DNA from: Paenibacillus soyae
Lineage (GTDB): Bacteria; Bacillota; Bacilli; Paenibacillales; Paenibacillaceae
Length of the DNA stretch: 64,000 nucleotides
Direction: 5' to 3'
NCBI RefSeq assembly: GCF_024623455.1
Contig: NZ_JANIPJ010000005.1
Coordinates: 266,792-330,791, forward strand
Part shown: positions 26,221 through 34,345 of the stretch, one piece after another
How positions within the stretch are numbered: the first letter of the stretch is position 1
Layout of the letters: each line of letters starts with the position of its first letter
Notes under the pieces: model-generated
Database searches by the model: none
What the model saw: only the letters and a program-made list of their open reading frames with translations
Told to the model about the DNA's origin: nothing
Translations under genes and position numbers: made by a program

Positions 26221-26601
26221 TCAAGACCGGATATCATCCACGAAACGCCCCGAAAATTGAATCGTGCACAGCAGCTTGCGCAGAAGCCGGGAACGATATG
26301 GCGCAAACAGACGGGCTAGAGGAAGACGGAGTAAATAGACGAGCAGCAGACTGACTGCGGCGGCGGCCACATCCGGGCTGTCCGGGAGAAGCGCCTTGGT
26401 CTCGGACGGATGCTTGTCGACCTGTACGTAGACCGTGACGGTCCTCGCTTGGCTCTTGCGGGTGCCCGCCGTCAGCTCGAAGTTGTTGCCCGCCTGGTAG
26501 GCGAACAGGGAAGTAATAAGAAGAGGAAGGAGGAGGGCGAACGCCAATAAACGCCCTCTCCAGCCTTGCCTCTCTTGATTGTCGTTCACTGGCGCGATCA
26601 C
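26221..26601 (-). CDS. small two-helix membrane protein upstream of khtT
   Basis: I place the start at GTG 26601 because AAGGAGGAG lies immediately upstream. An ATG 15 codons earlier lacks a ribosome site. The 126 residues contain two hydrophobic segments ([19 protein letters not shown], then [15 protein letters not shown]) joined by a polar loop with [10 protein letters not shown] recognise no family. It lies 52 bases upstream of khtT on the same strand and could be a third component of the antiporter operon, but that is inference from position only. Confidence 0.6.
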   Translation of the reverse strand: MIAPVNDNQERQGWRGRLLAFALLLPLLITSLFAYQAGNNFELTAGTRKSQARTVTVYVQVDKHPSETKALLPDSPDVAAAAVSLLLVYLLRLPLARLFAPYRSRLLRKLLCTIQFSGRFVDDIRS

Positions 26602-26686
26602 ACTCTCCTCCTTCCTCGAAATATGGCTTATTGTCACTGTTATCATTATAGCTTAAATCCATGTGAACATAAACCTAACCGGCAAA

Positions 26687-26790
26687 AAAGCAGGGCTTGT
26701 AAAATTGGCCACCCAACGGACGTGGGAGCTGCAAAGCAAGGCTTGTAAAATTGGCCAACCAACGAATGGGGAAGCTGCAAAGCAGGGAAG
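26687..26790. repeat. 46-bp tandem direct repeat, 2.3 copies
   Basis: Units beginning AAAGCARGGCTTGT start at 26687 and 26733, exactly 46 bases apart. A third, truncated start lies at 26779. The first two units share most positions, including TTGTAAAATTGGCCA and GCTGCAAAGCA. No spacers of CRISPR type are present. Confidence 0.8.
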
Positions 26791-26827
26791 GTCGTGGCTT
26801 CGAGCGCCCCAACGTTGTGAATGCAGC

Positions 26828-27003
26828 GGAACTGAGGGACTCTATTTCGGATTTATTCGCAATTTTTAAATGGTAAAGGAACTGAGCGCCTTTATTAGCC
26901 TGATTTCAAGCTGATTCTACCCAAATCAGCAGAAATAAGGGCGCTCAGTTCCACAAGAACCCGAAAAGCCCCCTTTTTTCGATGATTAAGGGCGCTCAGT
27001 TCC
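26828..27003. repeat. GGAACTGAG-type intergenic repeat cluster (4 copies, two per direction)
   Basis: Direct copies of GGAACTGAG begin at 26828 and 26878, 50 bases apart. Inverted copies GGGCGCTCAGTTCC end at 26952 and 27003, 51 bases apart. The whole forms a large imperfect palindrome. The 26650-27085 stretch contains only this and the 46-bp repeats. Confidence 0.8.
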
Positions 27004-27087
27004 GTTCCCATATCTTACTCCGAGGGGAAGGAGGTACTGGCGGGAATCGCGGGGAATGGAAACGGAGCCGCAGGCGAGCTCCGAAAC

Positions 27088-27124
27088 CAAAAAAAACCTA
27101 CCGGGCGCACCGCGCCGGTAGGTT
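27088..27124 (-). terminator. terminator of the 5'-nucleotidase gene
   Basis: AACCTACCGG pairs with CCGGTAGGTT. On the minus strand the stem is followed by eight T residues. Confidence 0.85.
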
Positions 27125-27138
27125 CTTTGCCTGACGAA

Positions 27139-28893
27139 TTATTTAGCTGGCAAAATAATTTTCTGGCCCGGGAAAATCAAATCCGGATTTTTCAGCTTGT
27201 TCAGATCGCGGAGCACCTGCCAGGTCGTGCCGTGCTTGCGGGCGATCGCCCAGAGCGTGTCGCCCTTCTTCACGATATACACCGGCTGAGTAGGCTCAGG
27301 CTTCGGCTCCGGTTTAGGCTCCGGCTTCGGTTCAGGCTTCGGTTCCGGCTTCGGCTCGGGCTTCACCGTGCCGGGCAGCGCCGCTTCCGTAATGCGTCCT
27401 TCGACCTTCGGATTGGCCGCGCCGAGCTCATCGATGTACGCGATCAGCGCTTCGTCGAGCGAGCCGAACATGCCGGCCTGCGGATATTTGCCGAACATGA
27501 TATATTCGTCTCCGCCGGCTGCCACGAAATCATTGGTCGCAAGCGTGTATTCGGCGTCCGCTTTGAGCGGCTTGCCGCCGACAAGAATGGAGTGGACTCG
27601 CTCTCCGGCCTTTGCCGCCGGGTCGATCTTGAAGCTCATGCCGCCGACATGAGGGAAGGCGCCTTTGGCGTTCGGATAATCGGAGACGCCGTTCTCGAGC
27701 GCCGCCTTAATGTCCGCGCCTTTCACTTTCAAGGTAACGACCTGGTTGCCGAAGGGCAGGACCGTAATGACTTCGCCTTTGGTGATTACGCCTTCGCCGA
27801 TGGAATCGCGAATGCCGCCTCCGTTGGTCAAGGCAACGTCAGCGCCCGTAACGAAGAGAAGGGAGTCCGCGATCAGGTTGCCGAGATTCGTTTCGCCGGC
27901 GCGAACCTTCTCGCGAGCGCCTTCCAGATGGACGGCCGTTTCGCCGACTTCCTCCGCGAGGATGACCTTCTGCTCCTCGAGGAATTCCGTCACTTTGGCA
28001 TCGACCGCTTGGTCGGCTTCGATCTCAGCGGCATCCTCCGCGTTCAGAAGCTTGGCTTCGCGGGCGACGATTTCGCCGTCTTTCATCCAGAAGTCCACGA
28101 CGCCGACATGCTGCGTGTATTCGCCGGTGCTGACGATCAGCGTGCCGTTATCCGTTTCTTGCCCTTCCTCCAGAACCGTATGGCTGTGGCCGTCCACGAA
28201 AATATCGATGCCGTCTACCTCTTCCAGAATGCTCAGGCTTGTGTCGACGCTGGACTCGTCCATGCCGATGTGGCCAAGGGCGATAATGACATCCGTCTGA
28301 TCCTCCAGCTCGTCCACGATCTCCTGGGCTTCGTCGGCCGGGTCGGTGAAAACGACGTTTTCCACGTTTTTGGGATGCGTCTTGTAAGCCGTCTCCGGAG
28401 TCGTAAGACCGAAAATGCCGATTTTGACGCCGTCTATTTCTTTAATGATATAAGGGTCGAACAGCAGCTCGTCGGTGTCCTTGTTCTTGACATTGGCGCT
28501 TAGAACGGGGAATTTCATGCTATCCGCCAGCTCGAGCAGCCGTTCCGTTCCATAATTGAATTCATGATTGCCGGGCGTCATCGCGTCATAGCCCATGAGA
28601 TTCATCACTTCCGCGACGCTCGAGCCGTTCATGAGCGTGGCGAACGTCGTTCCGTGTACCGCATCCCCGGCATCGAGAACGAGCGTATTCGGATTTTCGC
28701 TTCTGTAGGCGTCGAAGATGCCCGCCAGCTTGGCGAAGCCCATGTCGCCGCCGTTCGCCGTGGCGCGGGCGTGCATGTCGTTCGTGTGAAGCAGCGTGAA
28801 GTGCTTCGCGTCCGCCGGAGGCGATGCGTCCTCCGCCGCCGCTCCGCTCGCAAGTCCGAATGCCATCGTCATGCTAAGCGCCGCGGGCAACAA
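27139..28893 (-). CDS. 5'-nucleotidase / UDP-sugar hydrolase with C-terminal LysM, leader interrupted by a stop codon
   Basis: From TTG 28893 there are 584 residues. The metallophosphatase motifs are TLLHTNDMHA, DAGDAVHG, GNHEFNYG, ALGHIGMD and DGHSHT, then a 5'-nucleotidase C-terminal domain (TNGGGIRDSI at about residue 352). After a Pro-Lys-Glu linker a LysM domain (YIVKKGDTLWAIA) ends the chain, so the enzyme is probably exported and bound to peptidoglycan. The TTG has no ribosome site. A well-placed GGAGGG and ATG at 28914 would encode a normal charged signal-peptide start in the same frame, but codon 4 is TAA (28903-28905). This may be a true nonsense mutation or a sequence error. Confidence 0.8.
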   Translation of the reverse strand: MLPAALSMTMAFGLASGAAAEDASPPADAKHFTLLHTNDMHARATANGGDMGFAKLAGIFDAYRSENPNTLVLDAGDAVHGTTFATLMNGSSVAEVMNLMGYDAMTPGNHEFNYGTERLLELADSMKFPVLSANVKNKDTDELLFDPYIIKEIDGVKIGIFGLTTPETAYKTHPKNVENVVFTDPADEAQEIVDELEDQTDVIIALGHIGMDESSVDTSLSILEEVDGIDIFVDGHSHTVLEEGQETDNGTLIVSTGEYTQHVGVVDFWMKDGEIVAREAKLLNAEDAAEIEADQAVDAKVTEFLEEQKVILAEEVGETAVHLEGAREKVRAGETNLGNLIADSLLFVTGADVALTNGGGIRDSIGEGVITKGEVITVLPFGNQVVTLKVKGADIKAALENGVSDYPNAKGAFPHVGGMSFKIDPAAKAGERVHSILVGGKPLKADAEYTLATNDFVAAGGDEYIMFGKYPQAGMFGSLDEALIAYIDELGAANPKVEGRITEAALPGTVKPEPKPEPKPEPKPEPKPEPKPEPTQPVYIVKKGDTLWAIARKHGTTWQVLRDLNKLKNPDLIFPGQKIILPAK

Positions 28894-29176
28894 CCATTTC
28901 GCTTATCTAACCATGTACTGATCATCCCTCCATACCTATTTGTATAGTGTGAAGAATCGAACAGGTAGATATTCGCCCATCTGGAACTTAAATCCTGTAT
29001 CGAAAAAACAAAGGTTTTGTAAAAAAAGAGCATCATTGTCGCCGAATAGCGACAACAGCGCCCGCGCGTGATCGGTGGTCGGGCTGCCAAGCAAACCCAT
29101 AATAGCGGAAGCGATAGGGCAAAGTAACCGGTAAGCGATAAGACCGATCCGTTAGGCGGCGGAGGTCCGTGCTCTG

Positions 29177-29205
29177 TTGTTGTTTGACCCAAAGCTTCGT
29201 ATAAT
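29177..29205 (+). promoter_or_regulatory. probable deoC promoter
   Basis: TTGTTG (29177-29182) and a consensus TATAAT (29200-29205) are 17 bases apart. The deoC start codon follows 33 bases after the -10. Confidence 0.55.
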
Positions 29206-29238
29206 AGGACGTGACAGAACGAATGGAGGACGATCCAG

Positions 29239-29928
29239 ATGACGAACCAGCAAACATGGTCTTCGGCCGAAGTGGCCGGCATGATCGATCATACGATATT
29301 GAAAGCCGACGCGACCAAAGCGGACATTATCAAGGTATGCCAAGAGGCCAGCGAGTACAAATTCGCGACCGTATGCGTTAATGCGGGCTGGGTGCCGCTT
29401 GCCGCGGCCGAGCTTGCGGGCTCCGGAGTCGGAATTACGACGGTTGTCGGATTCCCGCTCGGAGCGACCAGCACGGCCTCCAAAGCCTTCGAAGCCAAGC
29501 AGGCGATCGAGGACGGCGCCACGGAAATCGACATGGTGCTTAACATCGGCTTGTTGAAATCGGGAGACAAGGAAGCGGTTCGGCGGGACGTGGAGGGCGT
29601 AGTCGCGGCCTGCAAAGGGAAAGCGGCGCTCAAGGTTATTCTGGAGACGGGCATGCTGACCGACGAAGAGAAGGTGCTGGCATGCGAGCTCTGCGCCGCC
29701 GCGGGCGCCGACTTCGTCAAGACGTCCACCGGCTTCGGCAAAGGAGGCGCGACGGCCGAGGATATCGCGCTTATGCGCCGTACCGTGGGACCGAATATCG
29801 GCGTGAAAGCGTCCGGAGGCGTACGGGATTACGAGACCGCGCTGGCGATGCTGCAGGCGGGAGCCAGCCGTATCGGAGCAAGCTCGAGCGTTGCAATCGT
29901 AACCGGAGGTAAGGGGGAGGGCTATTAA
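29239..29928 (+). CDS. deoC: deoxyribose-phosphate aldolase DeoC
   Basis: This 229-residue TIM-barrel enzyme has ATG at 29239 behind GGAGG. The Schiff-base lysine is Lys 161 in DFVKTSTGF. The proton-relay Asp (EIDMVLNIG, about 98) and second Lys (GVKASGG, near 190) are present. It cleaves 2-deoxyribose-5-phosphate to glyceraldehyde-3-phosphate and acetaldehyde in deoxynucleoside breakdown. No pdp or cdd gene lies beside it; the unit is monocistronic. Confidence 0.95.
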   Translation: MTNQQTWSSAEVAGMIDHTILKADATKADIIKVCQEASEYKFATVCVNAGWVPLAAAELAGSGVGITTVVGFPLGATSTASKAFEAKQAIEDGATEIDMVLNIGLLKSGDKEAVRRDVEGVVAACKGKAALKVILETGMLTDEEKVLACELCAAAGADFVKTSTGFGKGGATAEDIALMRRTVGPNIGVKASGGVRDYETALAMLQAGASRIGASSSVAIVTGGKGEGY

Positions 29929-29941
29929 GCCCTCTTTTTTA
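29917..29941 (+). terminator. terminator overlapping the deoC stop codon
   Basis: GAGGGCT pairs with AGCCCTC across a four-base loop that contains the TAA stop, followed by six T residues. Confidence 0.75.
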
Positions 29942-29955
29942 TTGCACAAAACCTA

Positions 29956-30837
29956 TTAACGCGTCTGCTTCTCGCAGCTAATGGTCAACACCGCCTGCAG
30001 CTCCCCGCCGGGCTCCAGCATGACGAGCTCTTCGCGGCGGTTCATCTCAAGCGGCATGGCCATCCAAGGCTCGACGCAGACGAAGGGGCGATCCTTCTGC
30101 GACCAGATGACGACGTACTTGAATACGTCGTCGTATCGGAGGCGAACCCGGACGTCCGGGCTGACGGGGAACGCGATTTCGCCGCGCTTCGCGTCCAGCA
30201 GGCAGACGGATTCGACCAGATCCTCGAGATCGATGCGGCCGTTATAGGGCTTCTCCTCGTTATCGTTGAAGTCGATATACTTGGTGGCGTCCGTCTCATA
30301 GGGAATGTCCTTGCCGCTCCCGAGCGCGAAGTAAGGATGGAAGCCCGCGTAGAAAGGAAGGACTTCATTGCTTTCCAGGTTGCGATACCGCTGTCTCGTA
30401 TGGAGCTCGCCGTTCACAAGAGCGTAAGTGAAGAGCAGCTCGAAGTCGAACGGATACGCTTGCTTCGTCGCCTCGTTCGCGCGAAGACGCAGCGTAATGG
30501 ACGCTTCTCCTTCTTCGGAGTTGCCAACGACCTCCCAGGACGAGATGCGAGCCACGCCATGCTGACCCATGCGATACTCTTGGCCGTTCCACATATAGAC
30601 GGAATCCTGAACCGGACCGCAGATGGGGAAGAGGACGGGATTGCCGCCCCGGATATTGGCGGCCGGATTATCAAGCGTCGCGCGGTCCAAGTAGAATATC
30701 TCGGTCCCGTGCAGAGTGCAGCTTGTGACGATACCGCCTCTCTCCGGGCAGACGAGCACGCGCGACGATGTCGCGGCTTCGCTCAGTTCATACATCGTAT
30801 AAGAATCTTCAAAAGCGCTAACGGTGAACGACTTCAT
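29956..30837 (-). CDS. aldose 1-epimerase family protein
   Basis: The start is ATG 30837, 8 bases after GGAGG; the ATG at 30843 is too close. The 293 residues form a galactose-mutarotase-like beta-sandwich, with GGNPVLFPICGPV near 68, the His of GQHGVAR near 97 and the second His of YAGFHPYFALG near 172. The last two match the catalytic and binding histidines of the family. It probably interconverts sugar anomers, or acts on a sugar phosphate like YeaD; the sugar is not evident. The gene is convergent with deoC. Confidence 0.88.
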   Translation of the reverse strand: MKSFTVSAFEDSYTMYELSEAATSSRVLVCPERGGIVTSCTLHGTEIFYLDRATLDNPAANIRGGNPVLFPICGPVQDSVYMWNGQEYRMGQHGVARISSWEVVGNSEEGEASITLRLRANEATKQAYPFDFELLFTYALVNGELHTRQRYRNLESNEVLPFYAGFHPYFALGSGKDIPYETDATKYIDFNDNEEKPYNGRIDLEDLVESVCLLDAKRGEIAFPVSPDVRVRLRYDDVFKYVVIWSQKDRPFVCVEPWMAMPLEMNRREELVMLEPGGELQAVLTISCEKQTR

Positions 30838-30896
30838 TTTCATAACCTCCGAATATGTACGTTTTTCTCATTGTGCCTGATTCGCCTGCATGAGTA

Positions 30897-30937
30897 AAGG
30901 GCCGGCCCAATGGCTGCTGCCATGGAACCGGCCCTTC
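30897..30937 (-). terminator. terminator of the PpiC-type foldase gene
   Basis: AAGGGCCGG and CATGG-type inner bases pair with CCATNGG and CCGGCCCTT in a long hairpin directly after the gene. Confidence 0.75.
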
Positions 30938-30943
30938 CTATGA

Positions 30944-32131
30944 CTATTCCGTAGTCGTCGTTTCTGCTGCAGGCGCTTCGCTTGCGGCCGCTTCTTCTTC
31001 CTTGGCGTCCGTCAACGTGTTCGTAATTTTCGCTTTGTCGCGAATTTCTTGAATCCAAGCGCTTGCCAGCTGGTTCGTCTCGTCGCTGGTCAGCTTCAGG
31101 CGGATCAATTCCTTCTTCTCTTCGAAGTTAGCCGTTGTAGCCGCCTTGTAGTCCGTCTTCTTGATGATGTGGTAGCCGAACTCGCTTTGCACGACTTCGC
31201 TGATCGCGTCCACTTCGAGAGCGAATGCCGCTTCGGAGAATGGCTCGACCATGTCTTCCTTCGAGAAGAAGCCCAGGTCGCCGCCGCTTGCCGCGGAGCC
31301 GTCCGTCGATTTCGCTTTGGCCGTCTCGGCGAAGTCTGCGCCGCCTTTAAGCTCTGCGAGGATAGCGTCTGCTTCTTCCTTCGTTGCGACAAGAATGTGG
31401 GAGGCGCGAACTTGCTCCGGCGCTTCGCCGAGCTTGGCCTTATTCTCGTCGAAGTACGTCTGCATTTCTTCGTCCGTCACTTCCGTCTTGGACTCCAGCA
31501 CCTTGCGAACCATGGCGCTGACGCGCATCTGATCGCGCAGATCTTCTTCGGTCAAGCCGTTCTGGATCAATACGCTGTTGAATTCTTCATCGTTCGCGAA
31601 ATCCATCTTGATGATCGCGATTTCGTCCGTCACGTCTTGATCCGTGATGGAGATGCTTGCCGCATCCGCTTCCTGCTGCACGAGAGTTTCCGTAATGAGA
31701 TTGTCGAGCGCCGCTTCTCCGTTAGCGTCCACGAGAAGGTCGTACAGCTCGTCCTTCGTAATGTTCTCGCCGTTGACGGTCGCAACGGCCGAGCCGCTTC
31801 CGCCGCCGAACGGATTCACGACCAGCACGACGATAAGGGCGGCTGCCAGCAGGGCGGACAGGACGATCCATCCGATAGGGCCGCTTTTTTTCGCGGCAGC
31901 GTCCTCTACGCGGTGCTCCGCGGGAGCGGAGTAAGCCGCAGCCGTCGATGCCGCCGTTTCGGCTTCCGCGATTCGGCCGGCTTCTTTGTCGCCGTCATGG
32001 TCGGATGAAACCGCAGTTTCCGCCGCTTCTGCTCCGGTTGCTTCTTCACCGTACGTATAACGTTCTTCTTTTTCTTTCGCAGTGTCGTTGTTTAGCGGTT
32101 GGTCAGCGGACTGCGATTCCTTGTTGTTCAT
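30944..32131 (-). CDS. membrane-anchored PpiC/PrsA-like peptidyl-prolyl isomerase
   Basis: The start is ATG 32131 (MNNKES) with AAGGGAG upstream, giving 395 residues. Residues 1-84 are a charged, Ala/Glu-rich tail, then one membrane helix (WIVLSALLAAALIVVLVV, about 87-105). The extracytoplasmic part has a SurA-like helical domain (VNGENITKDELYDLL) and a parvulin PPIase domain starting at VRASHILVATKEEADAIL near 235. The protein resembles PrsA foldases but has no lipobox. It would be a type II membrane protein with an unusually long cytoplasmic tail. The last 25 residues are Glu/Ala/Thr-rich. It may help fold exported proteins. Confidence 0.85.
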   Translation of the reverse strand: MNNKESQSADQPLNNDTAKEKEERYTYGEEATGAEAAETAVSSDHDGDKEAGRIAEAETAASTAAAYSAPAEHRVEDAAAKKSGPIGWIVLSALLAAALIVVLVVNPFGGGSGSAVATVNGENITKDELYDLLVDANGEAALDNLITETLVQQEADAASISITDQDVTDEIAIIKMDFANDEEFNSVLIQNGLTEEDLRDQMRVSAMVRKVLESKTEVTDEEMQTYFDENKAKLGEAPEQVRASHILVATKEEADAILAELKGGADFAETAKAKSTDGSAASGGDLGFFSKEDMVEPFSEAAFALEVDAISEVVQSEFGYHIIKKTDYKAATTANFEEKKELIRLKLTSDETNQLASAWIQEIRDKAKITNTLTDAKEEEAAASEAPAAETTTTE

Positions 32132-32311
32132 TCCATAAACTCCCTTCAAATTGCAATTCTCAACCTACTATATCAAAACGTAGTCAAAAAAACCTTAATC
32201 TAAAATAAAAAAGGTCGCCGATGCTGTCGAATCTTACGCCCGGTAGAGTTATACTAGGAATAGTATTGTAAGAATCTTGCTTTAAGCCTTATAGGACGCG
32301 GAGGGAGACGC

Positions 32312-34330
32312 TTGATTCGTTTACAGGGGAACTACGACGGCTTGATCATGCTGCTGTCGTTCGGCATGGCTTTCTTCACATCTTACTCCGCGCTTAAATT
32401 TTCGGATCGGCTATCGAGGGCGCAAGGCAAGCGGAAGGCCGCGTGGCTGCTACTCTCCGGTCTCGTCATGGGCTGCGGGATATGGGCGGCGCACAGCTCC
32501 GGCATGCTGCCGCTTCGTCTCGACTACCCGTCCGGCGGCGGCGGGCCGTCCGTCGCTATATTTTCCATCCTTTCCGGTATGATGGCATCCTTGCTGGCTT
32601 TTTATGTAACCTCGTCTCAGAAAACGACAAAACCGAAGCTCGTGGCCGGCAGTCTTGCCATGGGCTCGGGCATGGCGGCTGCTTATCATTTGGAGATGGC
32701 TTCGCTGGAGTCTTCTGTCCTCCAGCTTCCCTATCCGCCATTGCTCGCGGCGGCTTCGGGCTTGCTTGCCGCGGCAGCTTCCTACGGGGCGCTCCGTCTG
32801 ATGAAGGCTTCCCGGACGTCAGGCCGGGGGAGGCATTTCCAAGCGGCTGCCGCGGGACTTATGGCAGCTGGAATATGCGGCATGAACGTTATAGGCATGG
32901 CGGCTGCGAGGCGCCATTACTCGGGGATTACGCCGCTGCCCGACGAACCCGCCCATGCGGATGCGGCGCATGTTCTGGTTTATATTACGGCTATGCTCGT
33001 TGTTCTTGCTGCTGTCTCTTGGCTGGCGAAGCAGTGGGAGAGAGCCGCGCTGAAGAGGCTTGCTTATACCGACCCGCTTACGGGGCTGCCGAACCGGAAC
33101 GCCTTGCAGCGTTTCTTCGGCGGCGGTAAGCACGGAACGGAGCTTCGAGCGGTGCTGATGATAGATCTGGATCAATTCAAACGGGTTAACGATAGATTCG
33201 GCTATGATATCGGCGACCTTATGATTCAAGAGGCCGGCAGCCGGATCAATCAATTCGCGGGCACTGGGCGCAAGGTGTTCCGACTCGAGGGAGACCAATT
33301 TCTGGTGGCGGCGCGCGACGAGGCCGGTTGGACCGCGGATGAGCTGGCCGAGCACATATTGGAGGAGCTGCGAAGGCCATGCTGGATCGCTGGCCTAGAG
33401 ATCCAGATGACCGGAAGCATCGGCATCGGCTGCGCGCCGCGGAACGGGAACAGGGGCGCAGAGCTGGTCAAAACGGCTCATTCGGCCTTGTATTACGCCA
33501 AGAGCCAAGGCCAAAACCGCTATAGCGTCTATGACCCCGAGATGGACAAGCAGCTATCGAGACGGATGATCATCGAGAAAGGGCTGCGTTCGGCGCTGAC
33601 GAAGGGACAGCTCGCCGTTTACTATCAGCCTAAATGGGACACGGAGATGAACCAGCCCGTCGGGTTCGAGGCGCTTCTCCGGTGGAGGCATCCGAAGCTT
33701 GGAGCGATCGGGCCGGATGAATTCATATCAATCGCGGAAGAGACCGGCCACATCGCGCCCATTACGGAATGGGTGCTGGAGCAGGCCTGCAGAGACTGCT
33801 CGGCTTGGAACGCGATGACGGCGGGAGGACTTGGCGTATCCGTGAATTTATCGAGCCGTCTGTTCGGCAGTCTAGGCTTGCAGGACATGGTGTCTCGGGC
33901 GCTGGAGCGTACCGGCCTGCCTCCCGGCATGCTGGAGCTGGAAGTAACGGAAGCGGCGGTCATGAATCATTTCGACCATGCGAAAGAGCAGCTTGCCCGC
34001 CTTCAGAGATCGGGGGTTCGCATATCGATGGACAATTTCGGATCCGGCTTCTCCTTCCTCGGCTCCATAGACAAGCTGTCCCTGCAGACGCTCAAGCTCG
34101 ACCGGTTGTACATGCGGGAATATGAATCGCCGCCTATGAAAGCGATCGTGAATGCGATTATTTCTCTTGCCGATCAGTTGAAGATTCAGCTTGTCGCCGA
34201 AGGCGTGGAGACCGAGCGGCAGCTCCAGTTCTTGCGCCAGGCGGGCTGCAGCGTCATGCAGGGCTACTATTTCAAGAAGCCGATGCCGCGCGACGAGCTG
34301 GACGAATGGCTGGCCGGACTTAGCGCGTAA
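32312..34330 (+). CDS. membrane GGDEF-EAL protein with degenerate MHYT-like sensor
   Basis: This 672-residue protein starts with TTG at 32312 behind GGAGGGAGAC. Residues about 10-240 form seven helices arranged like an MHYT sensor, but the motif is eroded (IWAAHSSGML, AAAYHLEMAS, CGMNVIGMAA). A GGDEF domain follows from about 250 (YTDPLTGLPNRN); its signature is EGDQF instead of GGDEF, so cyclase activity is doubtful. The EAL domain from about 430 keeps GFEALLRW, the E of ELEVTE and AEGVET, but has DNFGSG where DDFG is usual, so phosphodiesterase activity may be reduced. It is likely part of cyclic di-GMP turnover, followed at 15 bases by an HD-GYP gene. Confidence 0.88.
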   Translation: MIRLQGNYDGLIMLLSFGMAFFTSYSALKFSDRLSRAQGKRKAAWLLLSGLVMGCGIWAAHSSGMLPLRLDYPSGGGGPSVAIFSILSGMMASLLAFYVTSSQKTTKPKLVAGSLAMGSGMAAAYHLEMASLESSVLQLPYPPLLAAASGLLAAAASYGALRLMKASRTSGRGRHFQAAAAGLMAAGICGMNVIGMAAARRHYSGITPLPDEPAHADAAHVLVYITAMLVVLAAVSWLAKQWERAALKRLAYTDPLTGLPNRNALQRFFGGGKHGTELRAVLMIDLDQFKRVNDRFGYDIGDLMIQEAGSRINQFAGTGRKVFRLEGDQFLVAARDEAGWTADELAEHILEELRRPCWIAGLEIQMTGSIGIGCAPRNGNRGAELVKTAHSALYYAKSQGQNRYSVYDPEMDKQLSRRMIIEKGLRSALTKGQLAVYYQPKWDTEMNQPVGFEALLRWRHPKLGAIGPDEFISIAEETGHIAPITEWVLEQACRDCSAWNAMTAGGLGVSVNLSSRLFGSLGLQDMVSRALERTGLPPGMLELEVTEAAVMNHFDHAKEQLARLQRSGVRISMDNFGSGFSFLGSIDKLSLQTLKLDRLYMREYESPPMKAIVNAIISLADQLKIQLVAEGVETERQLQFLRQAGCSVMQGYYFKKPMPRDELDEWLAGLSA

Positions 34331-34345
34331 GGGAGACGATAGGTT

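Noticed and set aside
27127..28503. 458-codon plus-strand frame opposite the 5'-nucleotidase
   Set aside because: The minus strand carries all metallophosphatase and LysM motifs. The plus frame shows low-complexity Arg/Leu runs opposite the Pro-Lys-Glu linker.
29038..29056. GTCGC/GCGAC hairpin upstream of deoC as a terminator
   Set aside because: The stem is only five bases and the T run is about 10 bases away from it.
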